The notes beneath the pieces are model-generated. The model was not told the DNA's origin. It worked only from the letters and a program-made list of their open reading frames with translations, and made no database searches. A program made the position numbers and the translations under genes. A stretch of DNA of 64,000 nt, taken from contig JADKAJ010000001.1 in NCBI GenBank assembly GCA_016719165.1, positions 1,077,390 through 1,141,389 of the forward strand, written 5' to 3'. Each line of letters opens with the position of its first letter. Position 1 is the first letter of the stretch. This DNA is from Chitinophagaceae bacterium. GTDB lineage: Bacteria; Bacteroidota; Bacteroidia; Chitinophagales; Chitinophagaceae. Shown piece after piece: positions 1 to 11,300 of the stretch.

Positions 1-210
1 AGGGATGATTCAATGCGTACCCATGTGTACCAGGCTGCTGTGAATAAGGAAAAAACACAAAAACACCTGTTAGGTAAAATAATTGATAATCTTTTTGGAG
101 GCTCCCCCACCCAACTCGTCATACAGGCTTTGGGTGATGAAAGCCATAAGGCAAGTCCTGAGGAATTGGAAAAGATCCAGGCCTTACTGGATAGTCTTAA
201 AAAACAATAA
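1..210 (+). CDS. BlaI/MecI/CopY-family transcriptional repressor, C-terminal part
   Basis: The reading frame is open from the first base of the window, so the N-terminal winged-helix DNA-binding half lies outside it. What remains is the family's C-terminal dimerisation tail: a VYQAAVNKEKTQ segment, then a FGGSP-LV motif and a Pro-Glu-Glu-Leu helix ending in charged residues. In BlaI/MecI systems this repressor is cut or released when the neighbouring M56 sensor peptidase is activated. The next gene is such a peptidase, starting two bases after this stop, so the pair is almost certainly one operon. The signal sensed cannot be read from sequence; Bacteroidetes copies are often not linked to a beta-lactamase and none is seen here. 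Confidence 0.85.
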   Translation, partial: RDDSMRTHVYQAAVNKEKTQKHLLGKIIDNLFGGSPTQLVIQALGDESHKASPEELEKIQALLDSLKKQ

Positions 211-212
211 CC

Positions 213-1928
213 ATGACCGGCATCCAGCTGCACTTACTGCAATCACTTGGCTGGGCTGTACTCAACAGCCTCTGGCAAATGGCTCTTTTATGGGTCATCT
301 ATATGATTGTACTGGCAATAATCAAAAATTTAAGGCATTCATCTAAGAGCATTTTGGCTTCGGGCCTGCTTTTCGCAGGGTTTTTATGGTTCGTCTACAC
401 ATTTATTATCGTTTATAACAAAATAATTACAGGTGAGGCTGTTGGTGAGTCAGTTACCATAAGTAGCGGAACATATAGCTGGTTGTTGCAAAGTCTTCCT
501 TTTATTTCTGTAGCTTATCTTTTATTATTAACCCTTCCGGTTTTACGTTTTATCCGCAACTATCGTTATGTGCAGGTAATCAGGAAATACGGACTTACCA
601 AGATCAATGTGGACTGGAAAATATTCGTCCGCAATGTAGCGGCCAGAATGGGTATTAAAAAGCCTGTTCAGATATGGGTTTCTGAATTTGTGTCATCCCC
701 TGTAACTATCGGTTTTTTAAAACCAGTGATTCTTGTACCATTAGCAGCTATCAGTCATTTAACACCGCATCAACTGGAGGCTGTATTATTGCATGAACTG
801 GCGCATATCAGGAGATACGATTACCTGGTTAACCTCCTGATCAATTTTATTCAAACTATTCTTTACTTTAACCCGTTTGTAAAAGCATTTGTGAAGATTG
901 TAGAAAGAGAAAGAGAAAAAAGCTGTGATGAAATGGTATTACAGTTCCAGTATGATTCACATCAATATGCTTCTGCCCTTCTGCTCCTGGAAAAAACAAA
1001 CTATCAGCAAAAGGCACTCATCATCTCAGCGGGTGGTAATAAAAATGACCTGCTGCACCGCATTGAAACTATCATAGGCATTCAAAAAAAACAAACGCTG
1101 TCAGCCAATAAAATAGCCGGATTGCTGTCAGCTATTATCTGCATTCTTGCACTGAACCTTTTACTATTATTACCCGGTAAAGAATCCAACAGGAATAAGA
1201 CAACTGCATACTCAGAAATTTTTTCGCCATTTAGTTTCATTACTGAGGGTGCCGGTGAACAAAATGATGAAGCTGAAGCGGGAAATAAAAAGTCAGCTTT
1301 AACTATTTTTGATTCAAAAAATCTGGCTGCAACTACTGATGTTCAATCTCCGGCAACACCAATTGAACCACCCCCTAACACCCCATTGATCAGCGAACAA
1401 AACCTGCAGGATATTTCTTCATTGGCCTACAAACTGGCAGGTTTTGAAGAAGTAAATATTCCTGTCTTAAAAAAATACCAGGAACAGCAGGTAAAGGACG
1501 CTTTGGCTGCATCAAAAAAAGTATTGGAAAGTTCTCAATGGAAGTTGGTAGAAAAAAGTATAGCAGATGCTTTTTCAGAAAGGGAAAAGGAGGAAATAAA
1601 ATCTGTGTATGAAAAAGAACTGGATAAATTTGACTGGAACAAATGGGAAAATAAACTAAAGCTTGCGTACGATAATATTGATTGGGACAAAGTAAACAAT
1701 CAGCTCTCGAATGCTATCAACCAGATACGGGTAGACAGCCTGCAAAGAGTATACAACGATGTGGCTGTTAAACTGAATGCGATTGAAAAAGAGCTTTCCC
1801 TCAATAAAGTAAAAAGTATACCCGATACAGATATTTCCTTGAAAACTGTAGAAGAAAAGAAAACAAAAGTACAGCAGACATTAAATACACTGAAAGCTAT
1901 ACGCAATAAGAAGATTGTTCACCTCTGA
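213..1928 (+). CDS. BlaR1-type M56 family sensor metallopeptidase
   Basis: A 571-residue membrane protein with N-terminal hydrophobic segments near residues 12-38, 47-70 and 94-112, then a cytosolic zinc-peptidase domain with HELAH at residues 194-198, the HExxH motif of peptidase family M56. A further membrane segment lies near residues 299-320. The remaining ~250 residues are probably periplasmic, rich in Lys, Glu and Trp and predicted helical; they do not look like the penicillin-binding sensor domain of classical BlaR1/MecR1. By family analogy it transmits an envelope signal by proteolysis to the BlaI-type repressor encoded two bases upstream. Its ligand is unknown. It converges with the adhesin B gene, with 40 bases between the stops. 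Confidence 0.88.
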   Translation: MTGIQLHLLQSLGWAVLNSLWQMALLWVIYMIVLAIIKNLRHSSKSILASGLLFAGFLWFVYTFIIVYNKIITGEAVGESVTISSGTYSWLLQSLPFISVAYLLLLTLPVLRFIRNYRYVQVIRKYGLTKINVDWKIFVRNVAARMGIKKPVQIWVSEFVSSPVTIGFLKPVILVPLAAISHLTPHQLEAVLLHELAHIRRYDYLVNLLINFIQTILYFNPFVKAFVKIVEREREKSCDEMVLQFQYDSHQYASALLLLEKTNYQQKALIISAGGNKNDLLHRIETIIGIQKKQTLSANKIAGLLSAIICILALNLLLLLPGKESNRNKTTAYSEIFSPFSFITEGAGEQNDEAEAGNKKSALTIFDSKNLAATTDVQSPATPIEPPPNTPLISEQNLQDISSLAYKLAGFEEVNIPVLKKYQEQQVKDALAASKKVLESSQWKLVEKSIADAFSEREKEEIKSVYEKELDKFDWNKWENKLKLAYDNIDWDKVNNQLSNAINQIRVDSLQRVYNDVAVKLNAIEKELSLNKVKSIPDTDISLKTVEEKKTKVQQTLNTLKAIRNKKIVHL

Positions 1929-1968
1929 GACTTCCCGCCTATAGATTTGTATTGAACCTTTAAAAGAA

Positions 1969-4900
1969 TCACCTGATTATATCTACATAACCTGTAATTT
2001 TTTTGCGCCCGTTTTTAGGATCAATAACATAATAATAAGTCCCCACAGGCACCTCTTTTCCATTTACTTTTCCATCCCAGGGAGTGGCATAACCCACTGA
2101 ACGAAAGACCAGCTGGCCATAACGGTTCACTACATCAATAGTACATCCCGGATAACTTTCCAGGTATGGTAACTCCCACCTGTCATGTACCCCATCCCCG
2201 TTCGGGCTGAAAATATTGGGGATGATTGGGTATTTCAACACTTTGATAAACACCTGGTCTGACTTCGCACAATTTCCCCTTGCCGTAACCGTCAGCGTAT
2301 AAGTAATATCATCCACACCATTTATAGTTGGGTTTAAGACAGTATTACTCCCGGTAAAGTAGAGATTCGGTGTCCAATTATAAGTCATATCATTCCCGGT
2401 TACAACAGGCTGCAGAACAATCTGTCCTCCTTCCAGTACTAATCTGTCCGGACCAGCATAAACAATCGGGTAAGGATGTATAACAACTGGTGAAGTATAA
2501 GTTGTACTCCTGCAACCAAAACTATTAAATGAATATAAGCTCACATTATAAGTACCAGCAGATGAGTAAGTATAATTAAAAGTTGATGTATTTCCTGTAT
2601 TACCATCATCCATCATCCAGTTCCATTGGTTAGTGATGCCACCCATTGGATCAGTGTTGTCTGTAAAGCGTATACTCTGACCCAGGCAGGCTTCCGGTTT
2701 ATCAGTCATAAAAGATGCGATTGGTTGGACATGTATTGTATTCAGCAAGATCGTGGTATCATTAACACATCCGGCTCCACTCGTTACCTGGAGATTCACA
2801 TTATAAGGGCCGGTTGTAATATACATATGAGATGGGTTGGTCGCTGTTGAATTATTCACCGTTCCGCTTGCCGGATCACCAAAATCCCAGTAATAGGTTA
2901 ATAAATTCTGAGTGCCATCTGCTATCGTGGAAAGATTGGTAAATGTGGCGTTAGCAGCAGGCAAACACAGGCTTACCGGTATGCTGAAATCAGGTTTAGG
3001 TTGCGGGTTCACATTTATCCTGAGTATTTTTTCAAGGCTAACACAACCATTACTGGTCACTACTTTTAGTTTTACATCATATGCTCCCCATGCACTATAA
3101 ATATGCGTTACGGGATTACCATTTGATATTGTTAATAGTGGTGTCCCATCACCAAAATCCCATTTCCAGGTTGTAAGTATACCTTCCGGAGTGGTGGATG
3201 ACTGTGTAAATGTAACAGCTTTTCTTTCACATAACGGAGCACTTACACTGAATGCTGCCACAGCTGGCTCAAAAACTTTTATGGATTGTGTCAGGCTGTC
3301 TGAACAACCTCCTGTTGCAGAAGTGAACAGGTATTTAATTGTATGAATTCCCGGTCCTGCTACGGAAGGATTAAAAATTCCTGCAGGTGATACACCCGGT
3401 CCGCTAAAAATTCCGGTACCCGGCACACCACCTGTTTCACTGGCTTGAGTAATCTGGAATGGTACAGCATCCAGGCAAACATCATTCATTGCACTAAACT
3501 GAACACTTGGCGCCGCATTAACAGTTATATCTTTAAAAACATCATTGACGCACACACCACCTGAGTATGCTCTGTACCGGATAGTGAATGTTCTTGTCAA
3601 TGGCGTTTGAAAATTTGTATACAGATGCTTGTACGTTTTTCCGGGAAACGGATTATTATCCGAATCAAATGCTGCAGGCTGGCCATTATTGTCCCAGTAA
3701 ATTTCAATTTTAGTGATATTTCCCGGAAACACTGTCGAGGCTTCGGTAATTGCTACAGAATCGTTGGCGCATAAGGTCGTTGGGTTATTCACTACAAAAT
3801 CAGCCACAGGGAAACTGCCATTCACAGAAAGCGTTTGCACTACCGTATCCTTACAGGCATCACTTGTAGTCACAATCAATTCAACATTGTAAGTACCAAC
3901 TGCCGTATAACTATGTTGTGGATTTTGTAAAACTGAAGTATTGTTTATTCCACTGCCGGGATCACCGAAGTTCCATTGCCATGCAGCAATAAGACCCGGA
4001 GATGCTACCGAACTGGTGTCGTTAAACTGGGCATATGTATCATTCAAACATACATCTGGTAATACAAAACCTGATAATGGTTTAGGTTTGATTTCAACCT
4101 GTCTGATGAAACTATTACTAACACAACCTTTATCATTCGTAACGATCAGGCTAACGTTATATATTCCGGGCGCATTAAATGTATGAACCGGGTTTTGTAA
4201 GGCAGATGTATTAGCTGCCCCGCTCCCCGGATCATCAAAGTTCCATAACCAGCTTACCAGGTTACCAACGTTTGGATTTGAAATATCCGTGAAGTCGACC
4301 ACAAATTCTGAACATAATGGTGCAGAAAAGTTGAAGTTGGCGGATGGTAACGGGTATACTGTTATGGTTGCAATACCATTTTGCAGCTGGCTGCAAATAG
4401 TTGTACTTGCATCTGTAACGCTGACCAGGTTATAAATAAATGTACCGGCAACAGTTGTTGGAACTAGAACTGTAGCGGTATTAGCTGTACTTATAACAAA
4501 CTGGTTTGGCCCGCCATTAATAGTATAAACAAAAGTATAAGGAGCAATACCTGCTGAACCGGTAAATGTAACAATTGGAGAAGGCGCATTTTGACAAACT
4601 TCTGTCGTACCCGCCACACTTGCTGTCGGCAATGGATTTACAATAATGGTAGCTGTGCCGCTCTGCAACTGGCTGCATATGGTTGCTGTTCCATCAGATA
4701 CACTAACCAAATTATAAGTAAAGGTTCCAACTGCATTTGTCGGAGCAGGAACGGTTACTGAATTCCCGCTGGTTGTTATCACAGACTGATTCGCACCCCC
4801 ATTAATAGTATAAATGAAAGTATATGGGGCTGTACCCGTTGCCCCGGTAAAAGTGATGTTGGGAGAAGGAGCATCTTTACAAACAGCCGTACTTCCACTT

Positions 4901-7158
4901 ATTGATGCGGTCGGCAATGGATTAACAGTTACAATAGCAGAACCAGTTTGAGCCTGGTTGCAAACAGCAGGGCTTGCATCCTGAACATTTACTATTTCAT
5001 ATATAAAAGTTCCTGCAATAGCGGTTGGTACCGGAACTGTTGCTATATTTCCAGTACTTGTAACAAATTGGTTTGGTCCTCCATTAATTGTATAGGTAAA
5101 AGTATAAGGAGCAGTACCAACAGCACCGGTAAATGTAATAACAGGTGGTGGTGCATTTTGACAAACTTCAATACTCCCGCTGATGGAGGCAGTTGGTAAT
5201 GGAGAAAGTGTTACCGGGTGCATAGTTGTATCTGACAGACATCCTACATCAGTTATTAATGCGTATCGAACATTATAAGTACCTGTAGCAGCATAAATAT
5301 GTGAAGGGTTATTCACAGCAGCATATGTAGCATCCCCAAAATCCCAATACCTGCTTATCACTGGTCTGCCACCCGTATTGGAGTTATCAGAGAACTGTAT
5401 AGGATTAGGGAAACAGGCAGGGGTATAAGAAAAATCAGCAACCGGAGGATTAAATACCTGCAGATCATAATTAATTTCTTGTTCTCCGCCGCAACCATCA
5501 GGCGTAGGGTTTTGAGCGATTACCCTGATTGGATAGGTACCTGCTGTATTAATAGTATACGGGGCAGTTAATCTATAACGATACAGCTGTCTCCCGTTAA
5601 CGAACCATGTAGAATCATAAACCGGATTATTGATGATAACGTTTGAAAATAAGCCATTAAAGTCCCAGGCTATCTGTGTAGGTTGATAAGGAAATACCAT
5701 TGAGAAATAAAACGGAGAGCTTTTGCATGCAGCCGGGAATGGCACTGTAGCATATTGATTCTGAACAGAAACAAATTGATACAAATCCCTCACATTTGTT
5801 CCTGCATTATAACCGTACGATTCTACATTTCCATACCCATAGGCGATAGCAATAAATCCGCTGTCGGCATAAACCCTGTGAGAAGGATTAATATTGGTGG
5901 ACGCCGTTACTTCTTCTTGCAGATAAGAATAGGCTGTGCTCGGAATTGCCACAGGTGTTGATGTATATGGTGCCCCGTCGATCCTCAGGCTTCCTAAACC
6001 AGCGGTTTTAATAATGATATTTAAGAAATGTCTTGTGATGTTAGTATTAGGTGGTGTCAGATCGTTCCGGGCAGAAAGAACAGTAATATCACTTAAGGTT
6101 TGCTCAATGGGATTTAAGATGATCATTTCAGGATCACTGTTAACACCGTCACAGGATTGTGTGATCATATACTGAACCACACAAACTGGTTTATCGGATG
6201 TGATTATTCTCGGAGTATTGTCCCCTATTGTATTGATTTCATAAAAAGAGTTATTAATCAGTATTGCAGGATTTAACGTAACTCCGTTGACCTGGACTAC
6301 CGTCGTCGGGTCTTTAACCATGATACGAAAAATATCATAGGAACGAAGTTTGAACGGAGCGGTGATATAATATTGCCCCCACGAAACAAGTGGAAACAAC
6401 TGCTGGTAAAGATTATCTCCCGAACCGGCACCGGCACATCCCATGGCCGTCCATGTGGATCCAGAAAATATGGCGATAGGTTTACAAGGTTGACCGGCCA
6501 CTGCTATTGATTTAATAAACGAACCAGTTAAATCCCCGCCATTGGCAGATTGAAATTGAAAGACATCGCCTTTATTTAAGGTTACCTGGAAAGGAATATT
6601 TGCAGGGTATGTATTATTAGCATCCGCTTGTTTTGGGGTAATTTCTACAGTTGTATTATCCAGGGTAGCCACTACTGCAAATTCTGAAGATCGGGGAGTT
6701 AAGTTTCCACTTGAAGCATATGACGAAACATAATATTCCCTGCCCAGCACCTTAGTTGGCAACACTAAAGTTGATCCGGACCTGGCTGCATTTAAAATAT
6801 GCGAATAAACAACAACCGGGGTATCCGTAACAATATGTATTCCTTTGTTTGCACCAATTCCAACTGTCTGACCATTGTATGCAAGTGAATTTGATGGTAT
6901 TGTCGCATTTGTTAACCGTAAAGTTGTGACCTGGTTAGCTGTTACAGTAAAATTGATCGTACTGCCACCAACAGATAATGTTCCTGATGCATTCAGATCA
7001 GATGTTATATACAGGGCCATCCGTGAATTGGTTCCATCGTAATGACCGGTATAAATAATCCAGAAATCTTTCCCCTTATTAGAATAATCCTGCGCGGATA
7101 ACATAAAAGTACCCGACAGAAAAAGAAGTATGCACAAAAAAATATAAACCCCTCTCAT
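1969..7158 (-). CDS. Giant PKD/Ig-repeat surface protein (adhesin B) with T9SS type-B sorting domain
   Basis: About 1729 residues from the ATG at 7158; an in-frame TTG at 7182 is possible, but the ATG gives a cleaner signal peptide (MRGVYIF... to SAQ). Order of parts: signal peptide; an IgGFc-binding-protein-type N-terminal domain beginning KGKDFW and running to about residue 450; six PKD domains recognisable by WxFGD-like motifs near residues 603, 973, 1064, 1333, 1423 and 1514 (the sixth reads MMDDG); three tandem ~94-residue Ig-like repeats between PKD1 and PKD2; and a final ~95-residue gliding-motility-associated domain with FSPNGDGVHDRW and a GYVDIIR end. This architecture is known for cell-surface proteins exported by the type IX system and held on the surface. 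It lies 126 bases after the PorP/SprF stop, probably in the same transcript. Adhesion or matrix building is inferred. Confidence 0.9.
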   Translation of the reverse strand: MRGVYIFLCILLFLSGTFMLSAQDYSNKGKDFWIIYTGHYDGTNSRMALYITSDLNASGTLSVGGSTINFTVTANQVTTLRLTNATIPSNSLAYNGQTVGIGANKGIHIVTDTPVVVYSHILNAARSGSTLVLPTKVLGREYYVSSYASSGNLTPRSSEFAVVATLDNTTVEITPKQADANNTYPANIPFQVTLNKGDVFQFQSANGGDLTGSFIKSIAVAGQPCKPIAIFSGSTWTAMGCAGAGSGDNLYQQLFPLVSWGQYYITAPFKLRSYDIFRIMVKDPTTVVQVNGVTLNPAILINNSFYEINTIGDNTPRIITSDKPVCVVQYMITQSCDGVNSDPEMIILNPIEQTLSDITVLSARNDLTPPNTNITRHFLNIIIKTAGLGSLRIDGAPYTSTPVAIPSTAYSYLQEEVTASTNINPSHRVYADSGFIAIAYGYGNVESYGYNAGTNVRDLYQFVSVQNQYATVPFPAACKSSPFYFSMVFPYQPTQIAWDFNGLFSNVIINNPVYDSTWFVNGRQLYRYRLTAPYTINTAGTYPIRVIAQNPTPDGCGGEQEINYDLQVFNPPVADFSYTPACFPNPIQFSDNSNTGGRPVISRYWDFGDATYAAVNNPSHIYAATGTYNVRYALITDVGCLSDTTMHPVTLSPLPTASISGSIEVCQNAPPPVITFTGAVGTAPYTFTYTINGGPNQFVTSTGNIATVPVPTAIAGTFIYEIVNVQDASPAVCNQAQTGSAIVTVNPLPTASISGSTAVCKDAPSPNITFTGATGTAPYTFIYTINGGANQSVITTSGNSVTVPAPTNAVGTFTYNLVSVSDGTATICSQLQSGTATIIVNPLPTASVAGTTEVCQNAPSPIVTFTGSAGIAPYTFVYTINGGPNQFVISTANTATVLVPTTVAGTFIYNLVSVTDASTTICSQLQNGIATITVYPLPSANFNFSAPLCSEFVVDFTDISNPNVGNLVSWLWNFDDPGSGAANTSALQNPVHTFNAPGIYNVSLIVTNDKGCVSNSFIRQVEIKPKPLSGFVLPDVCLNDTYAQFNDTSSVASPGLIAAWQWNFGDPGSGINNTSVLQNPQHSYTAVGTYNVELIVTTSDACKDTVVQTLSVNGSFPVADFVVNNPTTLCANDSVAITEASTVFPGNITKIEIYWDNNGQPAAFDSDNNPFPGKTYKHLYTNFQTPLTRTFTIRYRAYSGGVCVNDVFKDITVNAAPSVQFSAMNDVCLDAVPFQITQASETGGVPGTGIFSGPGVSPAGIFNPSVAGPGIHTIKYLFTSATGGCSDSLTQSIKVFEPAVAAFSVSAPLCERKAVTFTQSSTTPEGILTTWKWDFGDGTPLLTISNGNPVTHIYSAWGAYDVKLKVVTSNGCVSLEKILRINVNPQPKPDFSIPVSLCLPAANATFTNLSTIADGTQNLLTYYWDFGDPASGTVNNSTATNPSHMYITTGPYNVNLQVTSGAGCVNDTTILLNTIHVQPIASFMTDKPEACLGQSIRFTDNTDPMGGITNQWNWMMDDGNTGNTSTFNYTYSSAGTYNVSLYSFNSFGCRSTTYTSPVVIHPYPIVYAGPDRLVLEGGQIVLQPVVTGNDMTYNWTPNLYFTGSNTVLNPTINGVDDITYTLTVTARGNCAKSDQVFIKVLKYPIIPNIFSPNGDGVHDRWELPYLESYPGCTIDVVNRYGQLVFRSVGYATPWDGKVNGKEVPVGTYYYVIDPKNGRKKITGYVDIIR
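4354..5203 (-). repeat. Three tandem ~282-bp Ig-like repeats in adhesin B
   Basis: Each unit begins with Pro-Leu-Pro-Thr-Ala-Ser, carries a VC....APxPxxTFTG motif, then APYTFxYTINGG, a Val-Pro-(Thr/Ala) strand and ends with a CxQxQ motif. Unit boundaries recur about every 282 bases (near 4635 and 4917). Very similar units occur in adhesin A at 9922-10775. Confidence 0.8.
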
Positions 7159-7283
7159 AAGCCATAGCAGTATAAACTGCAATTATTAAAGAATAAGAAA
7201 GAATCTTTCAGGAAGGTTTAAACGGAGGAAAGAAAAACACAAAAAATCGTCAGGTTTATCCCTATAAATACAAACAATTGACA

Positions 7284-8333
7284 TTAATAGCACCGGGGGC
7301 AGGCTTCACTATATTTATTTCCTATCATGAACCCGAATACTACTTCATGGGTACCGCTGTTGAAATCACGGAGGATATTATTATTACTTGACTTATCATA
7401 AGCATAACTTACATTAAAGGTATTGCTTACATTAAGTCCCAGCATGCCTGCAAAACCATCCTGGTAGCGATAGCTTCCTCCAACCCACAGCTGATCACGG
7501 TATTGCATCTTCAGGTTTACTTCAGGTTGAAATTCATTGAATGAACTCCCTTTAATATATTTCACCATTACAGAAGGAATAGCATTGATATCATCCGATA
7601 ATAAAAACCGGTAACCAGCTGTTAAAAACAAGTGAGGCACTAATCTCCCCTTGGTAAGAATTGAAGCATTATCATCTACAAAATTCAGCGTTTGTGGAAG
7701 TATCTGCTGTGCTGCGAATCCTATAAAATAATCCCTCGAATAAAGCCATAGACCAGCAGCCATCTGTGGCCTTATCCTGGTAAGTTCGCTGCTGAAACCG
7801 GAACCAGTTGCAGGGTCACTCGGATCACCGGTACCTGAAAAATCATGCTTACTGGCGTCAATACTAACTTTTGTAATCCCGGCAGAAAGCCCCCCGGAAA
7901 GATTGGTAGTTGGACTTAGTCCCAAATGATAAGCATAAGTGGCGCTGGCTGAGAAGAAATTGAAACTGCCGGTCCGGTCATTGATGACACTTAAACCTAT
8001 GCCATGATGTGGCTCTGCAGCGGTATAATTTTCCCAGTAGGCTTTTCCTCTTGGATTTTCACCCGGTACCTGGAAAGAGGTAGAGGAAGTACGGTAATCA
8101 TTTTTTCCCAGTGGTCCATGTATACTTAAATATGTCGTTTTAGGAGCTCCATTTATTCCCACCCATTGGTCTCTGACCGCCATTTTCAAATCAACATAAT
8201 TATCAATACCCGCAATGGCAGGATTAATAATAAAAGGGTTTACAACATATTGTGTATAGTGAGGCTTTTGCTGCGCATCCGCAACAAGACCTGCACAGAA
8301 AACAATAACAACAGTTAATAGTAATCGTTTCAT
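7284..8333 (-). CDS. PorP/SprF-family type IX secretion outer-membrane protein
   Basis: 349 residues with a signal peptide ending near VADAQQKPHYTQY; the PHYTQY and NPFIINPAIAG motifs close to the N terminus are typical of the PorP/SprF family, followed by alternating beta-strand segments of a predicted outer-membrane barrel. Members of this family bind type-B sorting domains and hold cargo such as SprB at the cell surface. The gene starts four bases after the stop of adhesin A and is followed 126 bases later by adhesin B, so it is sandwiched between two type-B cargo genes, the usual gene-neighbour signature of a dedicated cargo-anchor set. It probably serves one or both neighbours; this is inference from context. 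Confidence 0.92.
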   Translation of the reverse strand: MKRLLLTVVIVFCAGLVADAQQKPHYTQYVVNPFIINPAIAGIDNYVDLKMAVRDQWVGINGAPKTTYLSIHGPLGKNDYRTSSTSFQVPGENPRGKAYWENYTAAEPHHGIGLSVINDRTGSFNFFSASATYAYHLGLSPTTNLSGGLSAGITKVSIDASKHDFSGTGDPSDPATGSGFSSELTRIRPQMAAGLWLYSRDYFIGFAAQQILPQTLNFVDDNASILTKGRLVPHLFLTAGYRFLLSDDINAIPSVMVKYIKGSSFNEFQPEVNLKMQYRDQLWVGGSYRYQDGFAGMLGLNVSNTFNVSYAYDKSSNNNILRDFNSGTHEVVFGFMIGNKYSEACPRCY

Positions 8334-8337
8334 AGCA

Positions 8338-11300
8338 TTACCTGATTATATCCACATAACCGGTTACTTTGGCCCGGCCATTTTTTGGATCAATTACATA
8401 ATAGTAAGTACCAACCGGCACATCCTTACCATTTACTCTTCCGTCCCATGCCGTAGTGTACCCTACTGAACGGAATACTAATTGCCCATAACGGTTAACC
8501 ACATCAATCGTACATCCGGGATAGCTTTCCAGGAATGGTATGTCCCACCTGTCATGTACACCATCCCCGTTCGGGCTGAAAATATTAGGTATGATCGGTG
8601 CTTTGAGCACTTTTACAAACACATTGTCGCTGGCAGTACAGCCCTGGGGTGTCGTTACAGTCAATGTATAAGTTATATCATCTGTCGGGGAAGCTACCGG
8701 GAAAGAACTTGTAACATTATCCAGTCCTGTTGGCGGAGTCCACATGTACGTTAAAGGCACCCCAACATTCAATGCTGGTGTAAGTGTTACCTGTCCGCCT
8801 TCTAATACAAATTTATCTGGCCCGGCATTTATTGCGGGTGCTGTATAGATGTCAACAGTTTGCTCTTTATAGTTACTGCAACCATTTGTACCTGTGTAAG
8901 TATACCTGATATTGTACTGACCTGCACCAATAGAGGGACTAAATAAACCGGTTGGTGTAACACCTGTACCGGAAAACACTCCTGATCCCGGAAGCCCATT
9001 CAGTAGCTGAGCCTGTGTAATCTGGAATGATGGCTTATCTGTACAAACAAATGGTATAGGCGCAAACTGTAATGTTGGTGTTGCCAGTACAGTTATAGTT
9101 TGAGTTGTTGTATTTACACAATTGATACCGGAATAAGCAACATACCTTACCTGGAATGTCCGTGTGAAAGGTGTACCAAATTCAGGGTAACTATGTGTAT
9201 ACACAGCACCTGGTATTGGATTATCATCTGTTGTCTTGATGGTGGGGTTATTAAGGTAGTCCCAGAAAATCTCAACCTTTACCAGGTTACCAAAATCAAC
9301 CGTTGATGCATCAGTTATACTTACTGACTGGTTACTGCAAAGCGTTGACGGATTCAGAACGGTAAACCCGGCAACAGGTACAGAGCCATTTACAGTAAAT
9401 GTTTGCTGGGTAGTGTCTTTACATCCATTGTTACTGGTTACAATCAGCTGCGCGGTATACGGACCTACAACTGTGTACCGGTGCGTTGGATTTTGTAAAA
9501 CAGAAGTATTGGGATTGCCGGCATTGGCATTAGGATCTCCAAAGTTCCACTCCCATGCCACTATCGTTCCACCAACTACCGAACTGGTATCTGTAAATGG
9601 TGCTAATGGATCCGTTAGACAAACCTCAGGGGATATAAATCCTGCTTTAGGTCTCGCATTGATCGTAACTGGGTTGCTATAAACATTGCTAACACAACCT
9701 TTATCTGTTGTTACCGTAAGTGTAACAGTGTAAGTTCCTGCCGCAACAAATGTATGCGATGGGTTCTGTAAGGTTGATGTGTTGGACGCCCCGCTTCCCG
9801 GATCGCCAAAATTCCACTGCCAGTTGTTAATAGTTCCTGCATTGGCGGCTGAAGCATCTGTGAACGTAATGGTTCTTGTTTCGCAACTGGGAACCGTAAA
9901 AGTAAAATTACCGGTTGGCAATGGATTCACAATTACAATCGCAGAGCCAGTCTGTGCCTGGTTGCAAAGATTAGCACTTCCCTCCTGCACACTAATTAAG
10001 TTATATGTAAATGTACCGGCTACAGTGGTTGGTACAGGTACAGTTACAGCATTACCAGTGGTGGTCGTCACTGTTTGATTTGGACCGCCATTAATATTGT
10101 AAATAAATGTGTATGGTGCTGAGCCGGTTCCCCCGGTAAATGTAATATTGGGTGAAGCTGAATTAAGACAAACTTCATTATCGCCGCTTATACTTGCAGT
10201 TGGCAATGCATTTATAATAACAGTTGCTGTGCCTGCCTGTACCTGGCTGCAAAGATTAGAACTTCCTTCCTGCACACTAATTAAATTATATGTGAATGTA
10301 CCGGCTGTAGTGGTAGGCACAGAAACAGTTGCCGAATTACCGGTGGTTGTCGTTACAGTTTGATTGGGACCTCCATTTATGTTGTAAGTAAATGTATAGG
10401 GCGCCAGGCCACTTGCACCGGTAAAGGTGATAGCAGGTGAAGCAGCATTTAAACAAACAGTAGTATTGCCTGTGATTGTGGCAGTAGGCAATGCATTTAC
10501 TGTTACGGTCACTGATCCGTTTTGACTTTGTACACAGCCGGCAGAACTGCCTTCTTTCACACTTGTGAGGGTATAAATATATGTTCCGGCTGTATTGGTA
10601 GGAACCGGAACATCAACAGAATTACCACTTGTTGTTATAACTGTTTGTACAGGCCCGCCATTAATAGTATAAGTGAATGTAAAAGGTGCAGTACCTGTTC
10701 CGCCTGTAAAGGTTACATTAGGTGAAGGTGCATTTAAACAAACGGCAATAGCACCAGTGATTGAACCTGTTGGTAATGGTTTTACCACTACTGTACGGGT
10801 TGCTGAATTATTCACTGTCTGGCATCCGGCAGCGGAAGTAACATTTAGAGTGACTGTATATGTTCCGGCTGTAGAAAAAATATGGGTCGGGTTTTGTACA
10901 GTAGAGATAGGTGAGCCATCACCAAAATTCCAGCTCCACCCTGTCACTGTGCTTCCGGGGGCCGTACTGGCATCTGAAAATCCAATCAGGCTTCCGATAC
11001 AGACTTCCGGCAACGCATTAAATGCTGCCTGTGGTTCTGCATACACCGTATTCAATACCTGGTTTTTTGTATCCGTACATCCGTTATTAGATGTAACAGT
11101 GAGGCTCACATTAAATGGTCCCGGGGCTGAGTAATTATGTAAGGGGTTTTGAACCGTGGAAGTTCCTGCATCACCGAAATTCCATGCCCAGCTGGTGATA
11201 GTATTACCACCACCAACAGTTGACAAATCATTGAATTGTGCTGCACCAACTGGTAAACAAGCAACTGGTAAATTAAAATCCGCAACCGGGTTTGGATATA

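Noticed and set aside
1..1928. Beta-lactam resistance operon
   Set aside because: Only the repressor tail and sensor peptidase are present; the sensor lacks a recognisable penicillin-binding domain and no beta-lactamase or PBP gene follows.
9100..11134. Several plus-strand open frames of 67-153 codons inside the adhesin genes
   Set aside because: They lie opposite strongly repetitive coding sequence, lack family features, and repeat the same residues in each copy because the adhesin DNA repeats. They are shadows.
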